A stretch of DNA of 34,227 nt from Candidatus Gastranaerophilales bacterium (GCA_947594025.1 CANQDZ010000014.1:1-34227), one strand, 5' to 3'; positions 8,803 through 17,822 are shown, counted from the stretch's first letter. Program-made: numbers and translations. The notes: generated by a model not told the origin, from the sequence alone.

Positions 8803-8834
8803 TTATTTAAGAAAAACAAACGGAAAGGCAAGAA

Positions 8835-9041
8835 ATGGGAAAAGTAACTAAAGATATGGGTCTTTTGGAAATCGTTCAACAATACCCTGAAAGCTTAGAA
8901 GTATTTGCAAAATATGGTTTAGGTTGTATCGGTTGTGCAGCGGCGCGTTTTGAAAACCTTGAAGCAGGCGCAAAAGTTCACGGGGTTGACCCTGATGTTA
9001 TGGTTGACGAAATCAACGCTCTTATAGAAGAAAATAACTAG
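8835..9041 (+). CDS. DUF1858 redox-disulfide domain protein
   Basis: A 68-residue protein of the DUF1858 type, also described as a 'hybrid cluster protein-associated redox disulfide domain'. The signature is a short helical protein with Y-G-L-G-C-I-G-C-A-A-A: Cys31 and Cys34 form a CxxC that can be a thiol-disulfide pair. In anaerobes such domains occur alone or next to hybrid-cluster proteins and are thought to take part in redox or nitrosative-stress chemistry; no such partner is next to it here. The start follows GGAAAGG. It precedes the tRNA-Leu gene, with a small hairpin (9098-9114) in between. Confidence 0.9.
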   Translation: MGKVTKDMGLLEIVQQYPESLEVFAKYGLGCIGCAAARFENLEAGAKVHGVDPDVMVDEINALIEENN

Positions 9042-9128
9042 ACAAAAGTTATTTTTATATTACAATTGAATAAAAGATATTCCAAGACAGCATAAGATGT
9101 GCCTCTATGGCACAAATTATACTAATAT

Positions 9129-9217
9129 GCTCCAGTGGCGGAATAGGTAGACGCGTTGGACTTAAAATCCAATTAGGCTCACCCCTAGTGCCAGTTCAAG
9201 TCTGGCCTGGAGCACCA
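9129..9217 (+). tRNA. tRNA-Leu (anticodon TAA)
   Basis: An 89-base class II tRNA with encoded CCA. Acceptor stem GCTCCAG (9129-9135) pairs with CTGGAGC (9207-9213), followed by ACCA. The anticodon stem TTGGA/TCCAA encloses loop CTTAAAA, anticodon TAA at 9163-9165. A long variable arm, as expected for Leu, and the T-arm GCCAG-TTCAAGT-CTGGC (9190-9206) are all present. A -10-like TATACT lies a few bases upstream (9117-9122). A strong terminator follows directly. Confidence 0.97.
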
Positions 9218-9220
9218 CTT

Positions 9221-9251
9221 AAAAAAGACCTGAAATTTTCAGGTCTTTTTT
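9221..9251. terminator. Bidirectional intrinsic terminator after tRNA-Leu
   Basis: AAAAAAGACCTGAA (9221-9234) pairs perfectly with TTCAGGTCTTTTTT (9238-9251), leaving a 3-base loop. It ends the tRNA transcript and, from the other side, the three-gene minus-strand operon whose last stop is at 9269. Confidence 0.9.
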
Positions 9252-9268
9252 AAAGGAAAAACTTTTAA

Positions 9269-11500
9269 TTATTCTTCGTTTGACTCTTCAAGTCTTTTTA
9301 TTTCTTTTACGTATTTAGTTATAAGTTCTTCAAGCACGCTGATTTGTTTTTGAATATTCAGATAATAAATTTTTGTTTCAACAGCATTTTTGCTGCTTTT
9401 TACTTTCCTTAGTTTTTCAACCAAGTTTTGTTCAGTATCATCTTTTTCGTACTCTTGAAGCTCCGTTTGAAGTGTTTGAAGTCGTTTTTCTATATCTCCT
9501 ATTTTAGACATTCTGAAGTTGCAATCTTCTTTTTTATCTTTCAATTTTTCCATTTGGTCTTCAAGGTATCTGCATTCTACAATCGGATTTTCAAGCATTT
9601 CATCAATTTGGCTTTGAATTGATTTCTTAGCTTCCCTAACAATAAAGTCGGGTTTTGTACCCTTTGGTAATTTTGCGGAAGAAACCAGCGTATCCGGTAT
9701 TTGCAAGCCTTCCAAGTATGCCATTTTACCTGTTAACAAATCATATTTTGCAAGTATTCTTGATTCTTGTTTTTTATCTATGGACATATCTTCACGAGTA
9801 TACATTATGCCGTATTGCAGCTGTTTAATTTGCGCTTGAATTTCATTTTTTTCTTTCTGAATTTCGTCTTTTTGTGCAACTTTTTCTTTTAATGCATAAA
9901 TTTCTCTTTTAAGAGAATGAATATCTTGAAGTTTTTTTGTTATTTCACTAATTTCCGCATTGTAATCCTCGGGAAGGGTAATTCTTGCCTTTAGTTCCTC
10001 AAGAGCTTTTTTCTTTTCGTTATACACTTCCGTGATTTCGTTATATTCTTTTTCGGCTATTTCTCTTTGTTCTGCGGCATTACTATGTTTTTCAATTCTT
10101 TCTTCAACCTTTTTCAAATCTTCTTTTAGTTTCATTATTTTTTTTGGATGAAGTCCGCATGTTTCAAGAGATTTTCTGATTTCTTCAGCCTTTTTATATC
10201 TGTTTTCCTGAATACTTTGAGATTGTTTAGCCGCGCTTAATTTTTTAGATGCAGCTTGTCTTCGTTTTGCATAAGCTTCCACAACTGTATTAAGAGCAAA
10301 GTATTCTGAAAGATTAAGATATTCTTCGTCATTTGCATACTTGTCTGCAATTTTATAAAGCTCCGATAATTCCTCTTGTTTTTTCTCTATTCTTCTCTGC
10401 ATTGCGCAAAGACGTTCTTCTTTTGTTAAAGTTTTAGGAATATCTTTAAACAAATCATCGGACGCTGAAAGTTCTCTAACTTCAAGCTCTATTTGCCCTT
10501 TTGATTCTTCTCTTATTACGTTTACAACATCATCGGGATAATCGTCGTATCCGTTTATTGCTTTTTCTTTAATCCTTCTTGAGACTTCATCAAGATAGTT
10601 TTGTAAATTAACAGGCATATCGGGATGACCTTCAAGCCATTCGTCGTACGGAATGCTGCTTCTGCTTGAATTACATTTTGCACACATTGCTATGTAATTG
10701 CCTGTGTTATTTTCACCGCCTCTTGATTTTGGGATAACGTGTTCGGTTGTGGACAATGAAGGATTTAATAATCTTCTTGCGATTTCTTCTTGTCCTCTCC
10801 TTGCATATTTAATTAAAAACGCGCTTGCACTGTCAACAGAACTCGGCATTTTAAATGCCGCAGTCATGATTGTTTCATAGCCTTTTTCGTCAGTTGAATT
10901 TTTACAAATTTCATTCAAGTCTGACAAGAACGATTTTCTTTTAAAGAAGCTGTCATCCTTAAATTCGCGAACATTTTCAGCGCTTCTTTCAAGGTATTTT
11001 ACATATATCTTACGAACGTCGTCATTATTAATTAAAGAGGACATCCCTTTTAATTCTTCAATAATTCCTGACTGTTCTTCTATAAGTTTTTCCCTGTGTT
11101 CAACACTTATTTTTCTTGTTAATTCAGAAATATTTAATTTTGGATATTGCTCGGCGTATTTTGAGATTTCAAAGGCAACTTCTTTTTCAACAGGTTTGTA
11201 ATATTTTTCATACCTGTTTAAAGTGCCTGCTAAATCTCTACCTGTTCTGTTTTCAACTTCATTGATAAATTTTTCAAGCTGAGCGTTTGTTACCATATCA
11301 GTCCCGCAGCAAGGACAAGGGATATTGTATAGACCCTTAACCCTAAATGCGTCTGCCTTGCAGGGGTGACCCGCGAATGATGTTTCTTCGGATTTTTCAA
11401 AAACATCATTTTTTAGCGAATTAATCATGTAACCATGAGGTTTTGCCGTTAATGGTCGATAGTTAAGGTTTTTTATATTTTGAATAAGATTAATTCTCAT
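9269..11500 (-). CDS. HNH-nuclease domain protein with zinc knuckle and long coiled coil; S-F-x-G N terminus
   Basis: A 743-residue protein, third gene of the 9.3-17.1 kb operon. Residues 1-44 form an extension with S-F-A-G at 41-44. Next is a Cys-rich P-C-P-C-C-G (61-66), possibly one half of a zinc site. An HNH endonuclease motif follows at 252-281: E-H-V-I-P-K-S-R-G-G, Asn268, then C-x-x-C-N (273-277) and R280, fitting the ββα-metal fold with its structural CxxC. From about 360 to the C terminus the protein is almost entirely charged heptad-like helix, interrupted by a few Pro/Gly, so an elongated coiled coil is likely. The ATG is preceded by AGGAG and overlaps the helicase gene by 11 bases. 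Cutting of DNA or RNA is plausible from the motif; target and biological role are unknown. I know of no named family with this domain order. Confidence 0.85.
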   Translation of the reverse strand: MRINLIQNIKNLNYRPLTAKPHGYMINSLKNDVFEKSEETSFAGHPCKADAFRVKGLYNIPCPCCGTDMVTNAQLEKFINEVENRTGRDLAGTLNRYEKYYKPVEKEVAFEISKYAEQYPKLNISELTRKISVEHREKLIEEQSGIIEELKGMSSLINNDDVRKIYVKYLERSAENVREFKDDSFFKRKSFLSDLNEICKNSTDEKGYETIMTAAFKMPSSVDSASAFLIKYARRGQEEIARRLLNPSLSTTEHVIPKSRGGENNTGNYIAMCAKCNSSRSSIPYDEWLEGHPDMPVNLQNYLDEVSRRIKEKAINGYDDYPDDVVNVIREESKGQIELEVRELSASDDLFKDIPKTLTKEERLCAMQRRIEKKQEELSELYKIADKYANDEEYLNLSEYFALNTVVEAYAKRRQAASKKLSAAKQSQSIQENRYKKAEEIRKSLETCGLHPKKIMKLKEDLKKVEERIEKHSNAAEQREIAEKEYNEITEVYNEKKKALEELKARITLPEDYNAEISEITKKLQDIHSLKREIYALKEKVAQKDEIQKEKNEIQAQIKQLQYGIMYTREDMSIDKKQESRILAKYDLLTGKMAYLEGLQIPDTLVSSAKLPKGTKPDFIVREAKKSIQSQIDEMLENPIVECRYLEDQMEKLKDKKEDCNFRMSKIGDIEKRLQTLQTELQEYEKDDTEQNLVEKLRKVKSSKNAVETKIYYLNIQKQISVLEELITKYVKEIKRLEESNEE

Positions 11501-14186
11501 TGGCTCCTACTGCATTAATGTCATATATGGGTGGTCTTGCGATTAAATCAATTGCATCGTATGATGTATCAATCAAATCTTTATAGTAGCTTGTGTCTTC
11601 AAAGTCGCCTGATTCAATTGCAAATTCGCAGATATTTATAATTTGTTTTAATACATCCACGCTTTTTGCAATTTTAGCATATACGGCGCCGTCTTCAAAT
11701 CCTCTTTCAACGCTTGGAGAAATTCCGTTTTTCGCATTCTTCTTTCCGATAATTTCTCTTTGCAGCGTTTTAAAGTTTTGAATGCTTTTTTCATCATCTT
11801 CTAAGTTTGATTTTGCCCAAGCGTATGTAAGTGCCGCTTCAAAAACGCCTGTCGCTTCGGTTGTTCTGACTTTCGTTCTCATTAATTGTTCAAGCGATTC
11901 GGTTTCATCATCATATTCAAGCGCCGCATCAAGTACATCAATTAGTGCTGATTGTCTGTTCTCATCGGAAGTTGTTCTTTTTAAGTAGTTCAAGAACATC
12001 ATATCTTCGATTTCTTTATTTTCGCTTTCTTTCTCGGCACCCATTGAAGCCGCAAATGCCGCAAGCTCGGGAGCATTTAATTTTTTTAGATTTTTAGAAT
12101 AAATGGAGTCAATAAGAGTAAGCTCGTTATAGCCATGGGCTTTTGCAAGCATTTGTCCTTTTTGTGTGGGCTTGAAACCATATTGCGTTTCTGTTAGGAA
12201 CCCTTTTTCTAAAAGCACGTCTCTGTATTTTATAAATTCATATTTAAGTCTTCTTGCTTCCTTCTCGGGGTTTTCTGATTGAAAAACCTTAAGAGTATTT
12301 TGTTCAAAGTATTCAAGAAGGTCATCGTTTTCTACCTTTTTGTAGTATGCCGGCAAAAATGAATAACTTGGACTAAACGCACTTTCTGCGTTGTCGGGTG
12401 ATTTTAATATAAGGTCTTTTGCAATTTCGACATCTCTTTTTCCGATATCGTATAAAACAACGTTTCCGATTGTATCAATACCTCTTCGTCCCGCCCTCCC
12501 TGACATTTGGTGAAATTCATTTGAGGTTAAAGGTACATATTCTATAAAACCTTCTTTATTTTTTGTCGGTTTATCAATTGATGTGACAACAACCGTTTTT
12601 GCGGGCATATTAATACCGGCTGAAAGAGTAGATGTTGCAAAAACGGTCTTTACTAATTTTTTAGAGAACAATTCTTCAACAAGCTTTTTGTATGCGGGAA
12701 GTAAGCCTGCATGATGAGAAGCCACACCTTGAATTAATTCGTTTTCATTAAATTCTTTGCCGAGATAAACGCCATTTGCCTTGTATTCATCAATTATTTT
12801 CTTAATTTCTTCTTTTTCTTCTTTAGTTGTTAAATTTAATCCGCTATTTGCAAGAATTTCCGTTGCCTGATTGCACCCTCTTCTTGAGAAGATAAATACA
12901 AGAGCGGGCAGCTTGTCTTCTTTTTTAAGCGCACCAATAAGATTTCTGTAGTTATTTTTTTCACTTTTGCTGCGCTTAATACCGCAAAAATCCCTTATAC
13001 TTCTTGTATCGGAATCAAGCAAAAGTTGAGCAAGTTCTTGTGATTGGAGAGGAGTCAATCTGAATTTTTTTTGCAATAATCCTGAGAATTTTTGATGAGA
13101 TACCGCTTGATGATTAACCATATCAAGAAGCTCATCAATTACCATTTTTTGTTCTTCATAAGTTGCATGATAATCATCATCATGATTTGTTCTCTTTTGA
13201 ACGAGCATATCTATTGCACGGATTTGTCTTTGTGAGAGATTGTCATTTTCGAAGTTATCTTTAATGCTTATAATATTTACATCGCCTCTTATAAGCTCCT
13301 CAAAGTGATTTTTGCTTTTTTCCACATAGTTATAATAAACAAGAGGAACATGCCTGTCCCTTGGAGCCGCTTCAACTAATGTCGCAGGCAAAGATGTAAC
13401 GCTTTTAATCCATTCCGTAAATTCTTCACCGTTGCCGATTGTAGCGCTTAACGGCACAATTTGAACATCCGGAGGAGTAAGCATAACACTTTCTTCCCAA
13501 GTTTTACCCCTTTCACTCTCACTGATATAGTGAGCTTCATCAAATATAACTGATTTTACATTGTTAAATTTTTTGTAATCACCTTTAGAATAAGCATCAA
13601 GCGCCATGTTTCTGTAAATTTCGGTTGTCATAATAACAATTGGCGCCTCTCCGTTAAGCTTTATGTCGCCTGTTAAAAGACCTACGTTTTCGCTTCCGTA
13701 CAGTTTGCTGAATTCTCTGTATTTATCGTTAGATAAAGCCTTCAATGGTGTTGTATATATGGTCTTTTTATTTTCGCTCATGTTTTTTGTTATTGCATAG
13801 TTTGCAATAGCGGTTTTACCTGTGCCTGTCGGCGCTATACATATTGTGTTGTTACCGTCGTATATGCTTTTTGCGCAAGCAAGCTGGGTTTTATCCGGAA
13901 GCGCCTGAATCATGTTGCCTTTTTTAGTTTTAATTACGGGCAATTTAAAATAGTTTCTATCAATAGTATCTTCAAACGTCGCTTTCTTTGGTGATATTTT
14001 CCCGTATAAAGGAAGGTCGCCTCCCGAGATTTTATCACCCCTGAATGAAAGTGATGTCATATTCATATAATTAAGTACGTCGCAAGCGCCAATTCCGTGC
14101 GAGGTTATTGGCGATGTTGCACAACTTGTTTTCTGTTCTCGGTGCTTACCTGGATTTAACTTAATTCCGATGCCGTTAATTTTCAT
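11490..14186 (-). CDS. Ski2-like DExH-box helicase with S-F-x-G N-terminal extension
   Basis: An 898-residue superfamily 2 helicase of the Ski2/Mtr4/HelY group. Motifs: A-P-T-G-T-G-K-T (118-125), T-T-P-L-K-A-L-S-N (Ia), D-E-A-H (216-219), S-A-T (247-249), F-I-F-S-R-R-G-C-N (IV), S-T-L-S-A-G-I-N-M-P and Q-M-S-G-R-A-G-R-R-G (VI, 560-569); all look intact, so it should be an active ATPase. Relatives unwind RNA, often with nucleases. Ahead of the core is a ~60-residue extension absent from typical family members, ending M-T-S-L-S-F-R-G-D-K (S-F-R-G at 47-50). The C-terminal ~300 residues are helical and less conserved. It overlaps the upstream protease-like gene by 11 bases and the downstream HNH gene by 11 bases, so all three are co-translated; a helicase-nuclease-protease machine is inference from this. 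Confidence 0.92.
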   Translation of the reverse strand: MKINGIGIKLNPGKHREQKTSCATSPITSHGIGACDVLNYMNMTSLSFRGDKISGGDLPLYGKISPKKATFEDTIDRNYFKLPVIKTKKGNMIQALPDKTQLACAKSIYDGNNTICIAPTGTGKTAIANYAITKNMSENKKTIYTTPLKALSNDKYREFSKLYGSENVGLLTGDIKLNGEAPIVIMTTEIYRNMALDAYSKGDYKKFNNVKSVIFDEAHYISESERGKTWEESVMLTPPDVQIVPLSATIGNGEEFTEWIKSVTSLPATLVEAAPRDRHVPLVYYNYVEKSKNHFEELIRGDVNIISIKDNFENDNLSQRQIRAIDMLVQKRTNHDDDYHATYEEQKMVIDELLDMVNHQAVSHQKFSGLLQKKFRLTPLQSQELAQLLLDSDTRSIRDFCGIKRSKSEKNNYRNLIGALKKEDKLPALVFIFSRRGCNQATEILANSGLNLTTKEEKEEIKKIIDEYKANGVYLGKEFNENELIQGVASHHAGLLPAYKKLVEELFSKKLVKTVFATSTLSAGINMPAKTVVVTSIDKPTKNKEGFIEYVPLTSNEFHQMSGRAGRRGIDTIGNVVLYDIGKRDVEIAKDLILKSPDNAESAFSPSYSFLPAYYKKVENDDLLEYFEQNTLKVFQSENPEKEARRLKYEFIKYRDVLLEKGFLTETQYGFKPTQKGQMLAKAHGYNELTLIDSIYSKNLKKLNAPELAAFAASMGAEKESENKEIEDMMFLNYLKRTTSDENRQSALIDVLDAALEYDDETESLEQLMRTKVRTTEATGVFEAALTYAWAKSNLEDDEKSIQNFKTLQREIIGKKNAKNGISPSVERGFEDGAVYAKIAKSVDVLKQIINICEFAIESGDFEDTSYYKDLIDTSYDAIDLIARPPIYDINAVGANEN

Positions 14187-17115
14187 GAACCATTTCGCCT
14201 TTTTTGGTCTTTTCCATTATGCTTCTGATTTCAGATTCAAGCTTTTTAAGCTCCTCTTGTTTTTCGGGAGTTTGTTTGCTTATCCATTCTTCAAGCTCTG
14301 CTTCAAACTGTTCGGAAGGAATTAAGCATTCTCCGGTGCCGACCTTATCTTTGTATTTGTTTGCAAATTCTTTGATGAATGATGAATAAGCCCATACAAT
14401 TTTGTCTGAAATTACACTTGTGTTATTTGCAAACAATTCCATATCTTTATCAAATTTTTCTCTCATTTGAGGTGAAATATCCATTTCGCCTAACAGAGTA
14501 TCCTGTATGGAAATTTTGCCCACATTTGGTCCGAGACACATATGTTGTATTGCCTCTTTAGACCTTTGTGTCATAGATTTCATATCGGCTGTGATGCCTC
14601 TGCTTCCGTCAAAACCGTATAACAGTTTTTCTGAAGAATTACCGCCAAAGTCTACTACCAACTCACCCAAAACGTCATATAATGTGTAAATAATAGACTC
14701 GGGTTCTTTAAAGTATACCGCACCGCCGTAAGTGCTTCTCGGATCAAGGGTGATAAAGTCAATTTTCAGGCTTTTCTGCCAGCTTTTACCTTCTTTGTTT
14801 AGAAGTTTATCCATAACATAGCCGGTAACGGCGTGACCGCCTTCATGTGCGCTTATTATTTCACTTGACGGGTCTTCCATTCTTTCGTAAGAAGGTCTTC
14901 CTGTTGTTATTTGAAGAAAAGCTTCAATGAAGTCTTCTTTTTGAATTTTTTCTTTACCTCTTTCGTTTGCAACATTCTGCGCTTTATCCAAAAACGCCAA
15001 CAATTGAACAAGAGGGAAATATGATGTTGTTTCTGCTGCGCTTTGAATTACCTTGTCAATTTCTTCTTTAGTTTCACCGTCTATTTTAATTCCTTTTTTG
15101 TTAATGTAATATTCAAGGATTTCTTTTCTTGAATCGGTGTTAAAAGCAGGCGATTCAACTTCGATTTCGTCAATAAATTTGAATGATTTCATCATTGATT
15201 CGCCGACAACACTCGGGTCTGACATAGAACCCATAACCAGAATATTAAGTCCTTGTTTTTGGGCATTTGTCATTTCTCTTAAAAGCTGAGACATTGCTTT
15301 CTGGTGATATTCGCTGACTTGTTCGCCGACTGAAAAATATTCAAAGTTTTCTATGAATAAGACAGCCGCTTTTGATTCATTTGTTTCAGCTTGAGATTTG
15401 GCTAAGCTGAATAGTTTTTTCATTGAAGCTTCGGGGGTTAAATTACCTCCGCCAAACAAGTCAACATCTTTTGTACCAAAATCAAGTGCGTTTATTTCAA
15501 TGTAAGGAATTTTTGCCTCCCCTGCGACAACTTGTGCCATGTGGCGTCTGCCTGCACCGGGATAACCGTCTTGAGAATATACAATATATCCTTTTGTTCC
15601 TATTGTTTTTTCTTTAATTTGTCTGATAATGGATTTTGCTTCTTCTTTAGTTCCCTTTGCGCCAACCATATCATCCAATTTTTTACCCGTATCAAATTGC
15701 ATAACTATTGAGCTGTCAGCATCAACAGGTTTAAATATTTCTTTTGCTTCCTGAACGTAGTGCACAACATCATCTGCGGTTATTTTGTCTTTTTTATCAA
15801 TGTAATAAGAAGCAACCAAGCCCATAACTTTTTGCGCTTTTTCCGGATAATTGCCCGCCAGTGTTGCTGCAACTTCAACGCATTTATCAATAGCCTCAGG
15901 TTCAAATTCTTTATTTATTTTTTTGGTTAAAACTTTTGCTTCGTCTCTAAATACTTGTTTGGCTTTATCCGTGTTTAAGATTGGAACCGTAACTTCACCA
16001 TAATCTGCAAACGGTTCGTCTTCGCCTTGGTGGTCAACGGTTTGATAATACAAGTCTTTTTCACTTACAATTACAAATTTTGAATCTTTTGGCGGTTTTT
16101 TAAACGTTTCCTCCAAGCTTGGACTAAAGTTAAATTGGTCTTTGCCCGTAGGAACAATAAATACATGGCTTTTTGAAGTGTCAGCCGACGCACGTCTTAT
16201 TTTGTGAGAAATATAATCATTTGTTGCATTGTTGTTAAATGAGATAATTTCAACATTTTCAGAATCCAGTTTGCCAAATTTTTCACCATCGTTAATAACG
16301 TGTTTAAAGCTGTCAATTAAATACTGCGGATTAACATTTTTATCGTGCAGGATAAACATATTGGTTCCGACAGCCAAATTTCTCCAAAGATTTCTGGCTT
16401 TGTCATCATAGAATTTTAAATGCGGTGAATCTTCCAGTTTTGTATGGTCTAACATAAGTGTTTCTTGAAGTTTTCTTCTGAAAGGAAGAGCAACTCGTTT
16501 GGTATATTCATCATCATCGGAATATAACGAAGCATTTAGTATATGGGTGTCTGAAAACGGTATATTGTCATCAAATTTATCTTGGTCCCAGATTGCATAC
16601 ATTGTGGTTAAGTGGTCAGGGTTCATTGAGGGTTTAGAGATTGTTTTCTTTTTACCTTCCGCTGCCATCATGTCATTTAAGATTTTTATCTCATCTTTAA
16701 TGATTGGCTTAATTTTTTTTCTTTTTTCGACGGATTTGAACATTTTCGTATCAAATATGGATTCCATGAAATATCTCATATCTGAAGATTGTTCCGCACC
16801 GTAATAAGTTGCTCCGGAATCCAAGTCTTCAATATATTTATCCAGAACCTCTAAGCAAGCCAAAAGTGTATGTTCTTCTTTTATTTCTTTTGAGCCGTAT
16901 TGCCTTGCTATCTCGGCGCTTCTGTCTAAAACTTTTGATGCACTGATTTTTGCAGAGTCTCCTATCTCTTTTAATTTTGTTTTGCTGGTTTTTCTTCCTT
17001 TAAAGCTTACCGTATCGCATCCCATTATAGGTGCAGTTACATTTGCTGAATTTGCCTGCGCAAAATTTATGCCTCTTTTTATAGAAACATTAGTTAAACT
17101 AACCGGTTTAATCAC
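14176..17115 (-). CDS. Clp/FtsH-like protein: degenerate AAA modules plus intact M41 zinc peptidase
   Basis: A 979-residue protein, first gene of the operon. Order: N-terminal extension with V-S-F-K-G (S37-G40); a Clp-N-like helical region (about 55-100, with G-S-K-E-I-K-E-E-H-T-L-L-A); a region resembling a ClpA/B first ATPase module whose P-loop and Walker B are lost (about 240-460); an FtsH-like AAA module (475-740) with degraded Walker A (G-Y-P-G-A-G-R-R, 517-524, for GPPGTGKT) and Walker B (V-L-F-I-E-N, 585-590, for IIFIDE); and an M41 peptidase domain with intact H-E-G-G-H (757-761) and a probable third zinc ligand Asp844 in G-I-T-A-D. FtsH's membrane helices are absent, so it should be soluble. 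ATP hydrolysis looks unlikely while proteolysis looks possible. Start is GTG with AAGGA 8 bases upstream; the nearby ATG at 17123 runs into TGA after three codons. Confidence 0.85.
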   Translation of the reverse strand: MIKPVSLTNVSIKRGINFAQANSANVTAPIMGCDTVSFKGRKTSKTKLKEIGDSAKISASKVLDRSAEIARQYGSKEIKEEHTLLACLEVLDKYIEDLDSGATYYGAEQSSDMRYFMESIFDTKMFKSVEKRKKIKPIIKDEIKILNDMMAAEGKKKTISKPSMNPDHLTTMYAIWDQDKFDDNIPFSDTHILNASLYSDDDEYTKRVALPFRRKLQETLMLDHTKLEDSPHLKFYDDKARNLWRNLAVGTNMFILHDKNVNPQYLIDSFKHVINDGEKFGKLDSENVEIISFNNNATNDYISHKIRRASADTSKSHVFIVPTGKDQFNFSPSLEETFKKPPKDSKFVIVSEKDLYYQTVDHQGEDEPFADYGEVTVPILNTDKAKQVFRDEAKVLTKKINKEFEPEAIDKCVEVAATLAGNYPEKAQKVMGLVASYYIDKKDKITADDVVHYVQEAKEIFKPVDADSSIVMQFDTGKKLDDMVGAKGTKEEAKSIIRQIKEKTIGTKGYIVYSQDGYPGAGRRHMAQVVAGEAKIPYIEINALDFGTKDVDLFGGGNLTPEASMKKLFSLAKSQAETNESKAAVLFIENFEYFSVGEQVSEYHQKAMSQLLREMTNAQKQGLNILVMGSMSDPSVVGESMMKSFKFIDEIEVESPAFNTDSRKEILEYYINKKGIKIDGETKEEIDKVIQSAAETTSYFPLVQLLAFLDKAQNVANERGKEKIQKEDFIEAFLQITTGRPSYERMEDPSSEIISAHEGGHAVTGYVMDKLLNKEGKSWQKSLKIDFITLDPRSTYGGAVYFKEPESIIYTLYDVLGELVVDFGGNSSEKLLYGFDGSRGITADMKSMTQRSKEAIQHMCLGPNVGKISIQDTLLGEMDISPQMREKFDKDMELFANNTSVISDKIVWAYSSFIKEFANKYKDKVGTGECLIPSEQFEAELEEWISKQTPEKQEELKKLESEIRSIMEKTKKGEMVHEN

Positions 17116-17225
17116 TTCTTCATTCCTTCACTAAAAACTAAAATCTATGTAGCTAAAATGCATGTAAAATATTTTTTTTGCGGAATTTGTTAAAAAGAAG
17201 TAATTAAATTTACAATTAGATACAT

Positions 17226-17822
17226 TTAAAATAAATAGAATTCGGTAGAAAACTTTAACTTATCGCTTCTGGTTGAGTTTTTGTAATATTTTGAACCGCC
17301 TGAAACGCCGACTGACCCGTTTTTAAGAAATTTAGGTTTGTATTTTAAACCAAGCTCCTGTGTAAAATAGTCCCCTTTTGTATCTAAATAATTATTAAGC
17401 TCTACCGATAAGTGGTTGTTGTAATTATATTTCGGAGTAAAAAATAATTCTCTTGTCGCGTTTGAGGCATTCTGCTGAGTGTAAGAAGAATAAGTGCCTA
17501 CGGAAAAACCAATGCCCTTTTTATCATAATTTAGTGAACTTCTCTGCTCTAAGCCTTCAAGCAGGTATTTGCTGTCCGTTGTTTGTGCCGATTTTGAGGT
17601 AAAAGAAAAATCTCCTTCTCTGAATTCGTTATTTTCAACAGGCTGAAATTGGCTGATGCCCGCCCTTTTTATTCTTTCACCGCCCTTCACGTTGTATTCT
17701 TGCACGTTAAAGTCGTTTAAATATTTATCAAGGCTTATTTCATCTAAACATGAGTTTTCCGCAAAACATACACCGTTTAGGATTAAAAACATAAATATTT
17801 TGAAAAACAAAACCTTTTTCAT
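17226..17822 (-). CDS. Outer-membrane beta-barrel-like protein with signal peptide
   Basis: I do not recognise the family. The 198-residue product begins with a clear signal peptide (M-K-K-V-L-F-F-K-I-F-M-F..., cleavage likely after C-F-A near residue 21). After an ~75-residue N-terminal part, the rest shows alternating polar/hydrophobic beta strands with many Tyr, Asn, Ser and Gly, and ends in F-Y-L-F, an aromatic C-terminal residue as recognised by the Bam machinery. An outer-membrane barrel or barrel fragment is likely; it is short for a full porin. Start at 17822 is chosen for the signal peptide; the open frame extends upstream to 17876. TATAAT ends 7 bases before this ATG, so the mRNA may be leaderless. 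Confidence 0.75.
   Translation of the reverse strand: MKKVLFFKIFMFLILNGVCFAENSCLDEISLDKYLNDFNVQEYNVKGGERIKRAGISQFQPVENNEFREGDFSFTSKSAQTTDSKYLLEGLEQRSSLNYDKKGIGFSVGTYSSYTQQNASNATRELFFTPKYNYNNHLSVELNNYLDTKGDYFTQELGLKYKPKFLKNGSVGVSGGSKYYKNSTRSDKLKFSTEFYLF

Noticed and set aside
8628-8882. 84-residue minus-strand frame across the gap between the BFN and DUF1858 genes
   Set aside because: It overlaps the coding ends of both neighbours, has no ribosome site and an unconvincing composition.
9129-9251. tRNA-Leu as an integration site of a mobile element
   Set aside because: No integrase, no duplicated tRNA end, and neighbours look chromosomal.
14176-17115. Ordinary FtsH
   Set aside because: No membrane helices, extra Clp-like N-terminal part and broken Walker motifs.
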